A stretch of 7,694 nt of DNA from Paracoccaceae bacterium (GTDB taxonomy: Bacteria > Pseudomonadota > Alphaproteobacteria > Rhodobacterales > Rhodobacteraceae). The notes below the pieces were generated by a model. It made no database searches. It was not told where the DNA came from and saw only the letters and a program-made list of their open reading frames with translations. A program made the translations under genes and the position numbers. The stretch is taken from the NCBI GenBank assembly GCA_007121115.1, contig SKMI01000315.1, positions 1 through 7,694 of the forward strand, given 5' to 3'. Below are positions 5,414-7,694 of the stretch, piece by piece (position 1 is the first letter of the stretch; each line of letters opens with the position of its first letter).

Positions 5414-6391
5414 ATGGCCAAGGCCAAGTCGAACACCGAAGAATACCTGCGGATGTATGCCCAGATGGTGCGCATCCGCACCTTCGAGGATAACGCGAAC
5501 CAGCTTTATCTCTCGGCCAAGATGCCGGGGCTTACGCATATGTATTCGGGCGAGGAAGCGGTTGCGGTCGGCATCTGCGAGGCGCTGACCGATGACGACC
5601 GCATCACCTCGACCCATCGCGGGCACGGGCATTGCGTGGCCAAGGGGGCCGAGTTCAAGGAGATGTTCTGCGAGCTTCTGGGCAAGGCCGAGGGCTATTG
5701 CCGGGGCAAGGGCGGGTCGATGCACATTGCGGACCAGAGCCACGGCAATCTGGGGGCGAATGCAATCGTCGGCGGCTCGATGGGGATCGCCACCGGCTCG
5801 GCGCTGCGGGCGAAGCTGCAGGGCAGTGATGATGTGACCGTCTGTTTCTTCGGCGACGGGGCGACCGCGCAGGGGCTGTGGTACGAGGTGATGAACATGG
5901 CCGCGCTCTGGAAGCTGCCAGTCATCTATGCCTGCGAGAACAATGGCTATTCCGAGTATACGAAGACCGAGGAAATCGCCGCTGGCTCCATCACGGCCCG
6001 CGCGGAAGCCTTCGGGATCGAGGCGCATCAGGTCGATGGGCAGGATGTGCTGGCGGTGAATGAGCTGACCCGGAAACTGGTCGAGCGCGCGCGCAAGGGC
6101 GAGGGTCCGTTCTTCATCGAACTGATGACCTATCGCTATCATGGCCACCATGTGGGCGACATCAACCGCGAATATTACCGCTCCAAGGCCGAGGAGAAGG
6201 ACTGGCGCGACAATCGCGACCCGATCATCCGGTTCCGCGCGCATCTGGTCAGCGAGGGGATCGCCACGGAAGCGGACCTCGACGCGCTGAATGCCGAGAT
6301 CGAGAAGGACGCGGCCGAGGCCGTCGCCTATGCGCTGGAGGCGGCTTATCCGGATGCCTCGGAAGTCGGCCAGCATGTGTACGCGGCCTGA
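5414..6391 (+). CDS. Thiamine-diphosphate-dependent dehydrogenase E1 component, alpha subunit (acetoin dehydrogenase AcoA-like)
   Basis: A 325-aa E1-alpha subunit. With the beta subunit it decarboxylates a 2-oxo acid, or cleaves acetoin in the acetoin-type enzymes, and passes the acyl group to lipoyl-E2. Visible are the GLTHMYSGEEAVAVG segment, STHRGHGH (H68, H71, H73), the GKGGSMHIAD loop, and the thiamine-diphosphate motif running from G147-D-G149 to E175-N-N177 with usual spacing. STHRGHGH, rather than the SYRxHGH common in pyruvate dehydrogenase, together with the short length, points to the acetoin-dehydrogenase branch, though the substrate may differ. The active-site loop reads YRYHGHHVGD (240-249), where pyruvate dehydrogenases usually have GHSxxD. 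The ribosome site GAGGA (5402-5406) lies 7 nt upstream. The gene is separated from the M24 gene by 84 nt of hairpins and followed 10 nt later by E1-beta. Confidence 0.92.
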   Translation: MAKAKSNTEEYLRMYAQMVRIRTFEDNANQLYLSAKMPGLTHMYSGEEAVAVGICEALTDDDRITSTHRGHGHCVAKGAEFKEMFCELLGKAEGYCRGKGGSMHIADQSHGNLGANAIVGGSMGIATGSALRAKLQGSDDVTVCFFGDGATAQGLWYEVMNMAALWKLPVIYACENNGYSEYTKTEEIAAGSITARAEAFGIEAHQVDGQDVLAVNELTRKLVERARKGEGPFFIELMTYRYHGHHVGDINREYYRSKAEEKDWRDNRDPIIRFRAHLVSEGIATEADLDALNAEIEKDAAEAVAYALEAAYPDASEVGQHVYAA

Positions 6392-6401
6392 GGAGGGAGA
6401 C

Positions 6402-7397
6402 ATGCGCGAGATAACGCTATCGCAGGCCGTGAACGAGGCCATTGCCGAGGAAATGCGCCGCGACGAAACAGTGTTCCTGATGGGCGAGGATGTGGCCGAG
6501 GCGGGCACACCCTTCAAGGTGCTCTCGGGACTCGTCGAGGAATTTGGCACCGGGCGCGTGATCGACACGCCGATTTCCGAACCGGGATTCGTAGGCATGG
6601 CCGTGGGGGCGGCGATGACCGGAGCGCGGCCCATTGTCGATCTGATGTTCGGCGATTTCATCTTTCTGGTGATGGACCAACTCTGCAACCAGGCGGCCAA
6701 GCAGCACTACATGTCGGGCGGCAAGCTTAGGGTGCCGATGGTGCTGCGCACCAACATGGGGGCGACGCGCCGCTCGGCGGCGCAGCACAGCCAGTCGCTG
6801 CAGGCACTGGTAGCCCATATTCCGGGGCTGAAGGTCGCGATGCCGTCCTCGGCCTATGAGGCCAAGGGGCTGATGAAGACCGCCATCCGCGACAACAACC
6901 CGGTGGTGATCTTCGAAGACAAGCTGATGTATCAGGACAAGGCCCCGGTGCCCGAGGAGGAGTATCTCATTCCTTTCGGGCAGGCGCATGTGAAGCGTGC
7001 AGGGTCCGATATCACGCTGATCGGCACGTCCTCGATGGTGCAGGTGGCCGAGAAGGCGGCTGCGATGCTGGCCGAAGAGGGCATCAGCGCCGAGGTCATC
7101 GACCCGCGCACGATCGTGCCGCTGGATGAGGCCACGCTGATCGAAAGCGTGAAGAAGACCAGTCGCGCGATTGTCATCGACGAGGGGCATCAGAGCTACG
7201 GGGTGACCGCCGAGATTGCGAGCCGCCTCAACGAGAAGGCGTTTTATCATCTGGATGCACCCGTGCTGCGCATGGGGGCGATGGATGTGCCGGTGCCCTT
7301 CTCGCCCGCGCTGGAGGATCTGACCGTGCCCACGCCGGAGGGCGTTGTGGCCAATGCGCGCCAATTGTGCGCGGGGGAAATGATCCATGCCGCATGA
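6402..7397 (+). CDS. Thiamine-diphosphate-dependent dehydrogenase E1 component, beta subunit (AcoB-like)
   Basis: A 331-aa E1-beta subunit that forms the alpha2beta2 E1 with the preceding gene. It starts MREITLSQAVNEAIAEEM, has MGEDVAEAGTPFKV, RVIDTPISEPGFVGMAVG with E60 as the likely Glu that activates the thiamine ring, and the DLMFGDFIFLVMDQLCNQAAK core. The C-terminal transketolase-type domain begins near DITLIGTSSMV and includes EVIDPRTIVPLD and IVIDEGHQSYG. Length and motif order are normal for pyruvate/acetoin-type E1-beta. The ATG at 6402 is chosen because GGAGGGAG (6392-6399) sits just upstream and the gap from E1-alpha is 10 nt. An in-frame ATG at 6291 would overlap E1-alpha by about 100 nt and adds a non-homologous arginine-rich leader. 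It overlaps the E2 start by 11 nt, consistent with translational coupling. Confidence 0.92.
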   Translation: MREITLSQAVNEAIAEEMRRDETVFLMGEDVAEAGTPFKVLSGLVEEFGTGRVIDTPISEPGFVGMAVGAAMTGARPIVDLMFGDFIFLVMDQLCNQAAKQHYMSGGKLRVPMVLRTNMGATRRSAAQHSQSLQALVAHIPGLKVAMPSSAYEAKGLMKTAIRDNNPVVIFEDKLMYQDKAPVPEEEYLIPFGQAHVKRAGSDITLIGTSSMVQVAEKAAAMLAEEGISAEVIDPRTIVPLDEATLIESVKKTSRAIVIDEGHQSYGVTAEIASRLNEKAFYHLDAPVLRMGAMDVPVPFSPALEDLTVPTPEGVVANARQLCAGEMIHAA

Positions 7398-7694
7398 GGT
7401 GACGATGCCGCAACTCGGCATGGCACAGGATGCGGGCAAGATCGTGTCCTGGCTGAAAGCGCCGGGCGAAAAGGTCGCCAAGGGCGATGCGCTGTTCGAG
7501 GTCGAGACCGACAAGGCCACGATGGAGGTCGAAGCACAGGCGAGCGGCTTTCTGACCCATGTCAGCGCGCAGGCGGGCGAGGATGTGCCGGTGGGGCATG
7601 CGATTGCGCGAATCTCCGAGAGTGCGGAGGAGGACGCGGCCCCTGCCCCGTCCGCCACCGCTGAACCCACCCCCGACGATGCGCTGCCCGAGGG
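7387..7694 (+). CDS. Dihydrolipoyl acyltransferase E2 component, N-terminal lipoyl domain (partial, runs off the right edge)
   Basis: The first 102 codons of an E2 subunit, cut by the window end. Residues about 3-78 are a biotinyl/lipoyl domain: VTMPQLGMAQDAGKIVSWL, then KGDALFEVETDKATMEVE with K43 as the expected lipoylated lysine, then GEDVPVGHAIARI. After it an Ala/Pro/Glu/Asp-rich linker begins (SAEEDAAPAPSATAEPTPDD), as in E2 proteins, leading to a subunit-binding and catalytic domain out of view. The ATG at 7387 lies inside the E1-beta end (11-nt overlap) and has GGGGGAA (7373-7379) upstream; an in-frame ATG at 7405 is an alternative. An E2 of acetoin or pyruvate dehydrogenase type is most likely from its position. 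A lipoyl domain fused to another subunit, such as E3, cannot be excluded. Confidence 0.9.
   Translation, partial: MPHEVTMPQLGMAQDAGKIVSWLKAPGEKVAKGDALFEVETDKATMEVEAQASGFLTHVSAQAGEDVPVGHAIARISESAEEDAAPAPSATAEPTPDDALPE

Noticed and set aside
4034..6700. Very long open frame (888 codons) on the minus strand across the M24, E1-alpha and E1-beta genes
   Set aside because: It is antisense to three genes with clear family motifs, its translation is rich in His/Arg/Asp/Gly typical of a shadow of GC-biased codons, it crosses gene boundaries, and no family is recognised.
6417..7670. 417-codon open frame on the minus strand across E1-beta and E2
   Set aside because: Antisense shadow of two clear subunits of a dehydrogenase complex.

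Overview
The window looks like chromosomal DNA from an alphaproteobacterium of the Rhodobacteraceae (Roseobacter/Rhodobacter type). The basis is high GC with strong third-position GC bias, the protein flavour, and a 33-nt intergenic motif at 5348-5380 that I recall as dispersed in that family. It carries one coherent catabolic locus, with no phage, IS, CRISPR or RNA gene.

Layout: (1) 1-166 has no gene but holds three GC-rich hairpins beyond the end of the first gene. (2) 167-1108, minus strand, is an exported ribose-type ABC solute-binding protein; no permease or ATPase is in view. (3) 1109-1317 is a divergent control region with three copies of an operator-like 15-mer, TGTCNNTTTTGGACA, next to the rightward gene. 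(4) 1318-3129, plus strand, is an unusual regulator: an N-terminal winged helix fused to a complete maltose-type (class II) solute-binding domain, without a signal peptide. (5) 3152-3958 is a short-chain dehydrogenase of the 2,3-butanediol dehydrogenase/polyol type. (6) 4031-5329 is an M24 'pita-bread' protein related to DddP, creatinase and aminopeptidase P, in which one conserved metal-ligand Asp is replaced by Cys. (7) 5330-5413 is a gap with three hairpins and the family repeat. (8) 5414-6391, 6402-7397 and 7387 to the window end are E1-alpha, E1-beta and the start of a lipoyl-bearing E2 of an acetoin-dehydrogenase-like 2-oxo-acid dehydrogenase complex. E2 runs off the right edge.

How it may work together (inference): a small molecule is captured in the periplasm by the class I binding protein. 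It, or a product of it, is sensed in the cytoplasm by the binding-protein-derived regulator, which acts at the TGTCC/GGACA sites on both divergent promoters. The dehydrogenase oxidises a secondary alcohol, the M24 protein probably cleaves a C-N, C-S or similar bond, and the AcoABC-like complex splits the resulting dicarbonyl, hydroxyketone or 2-oxo acid to acyl-CoA. The substrate cannot be read from the sequence. The most notable points are the winged-helix/solute-binding fusion with its operator array, and the altered active site of the M24 enzyme.
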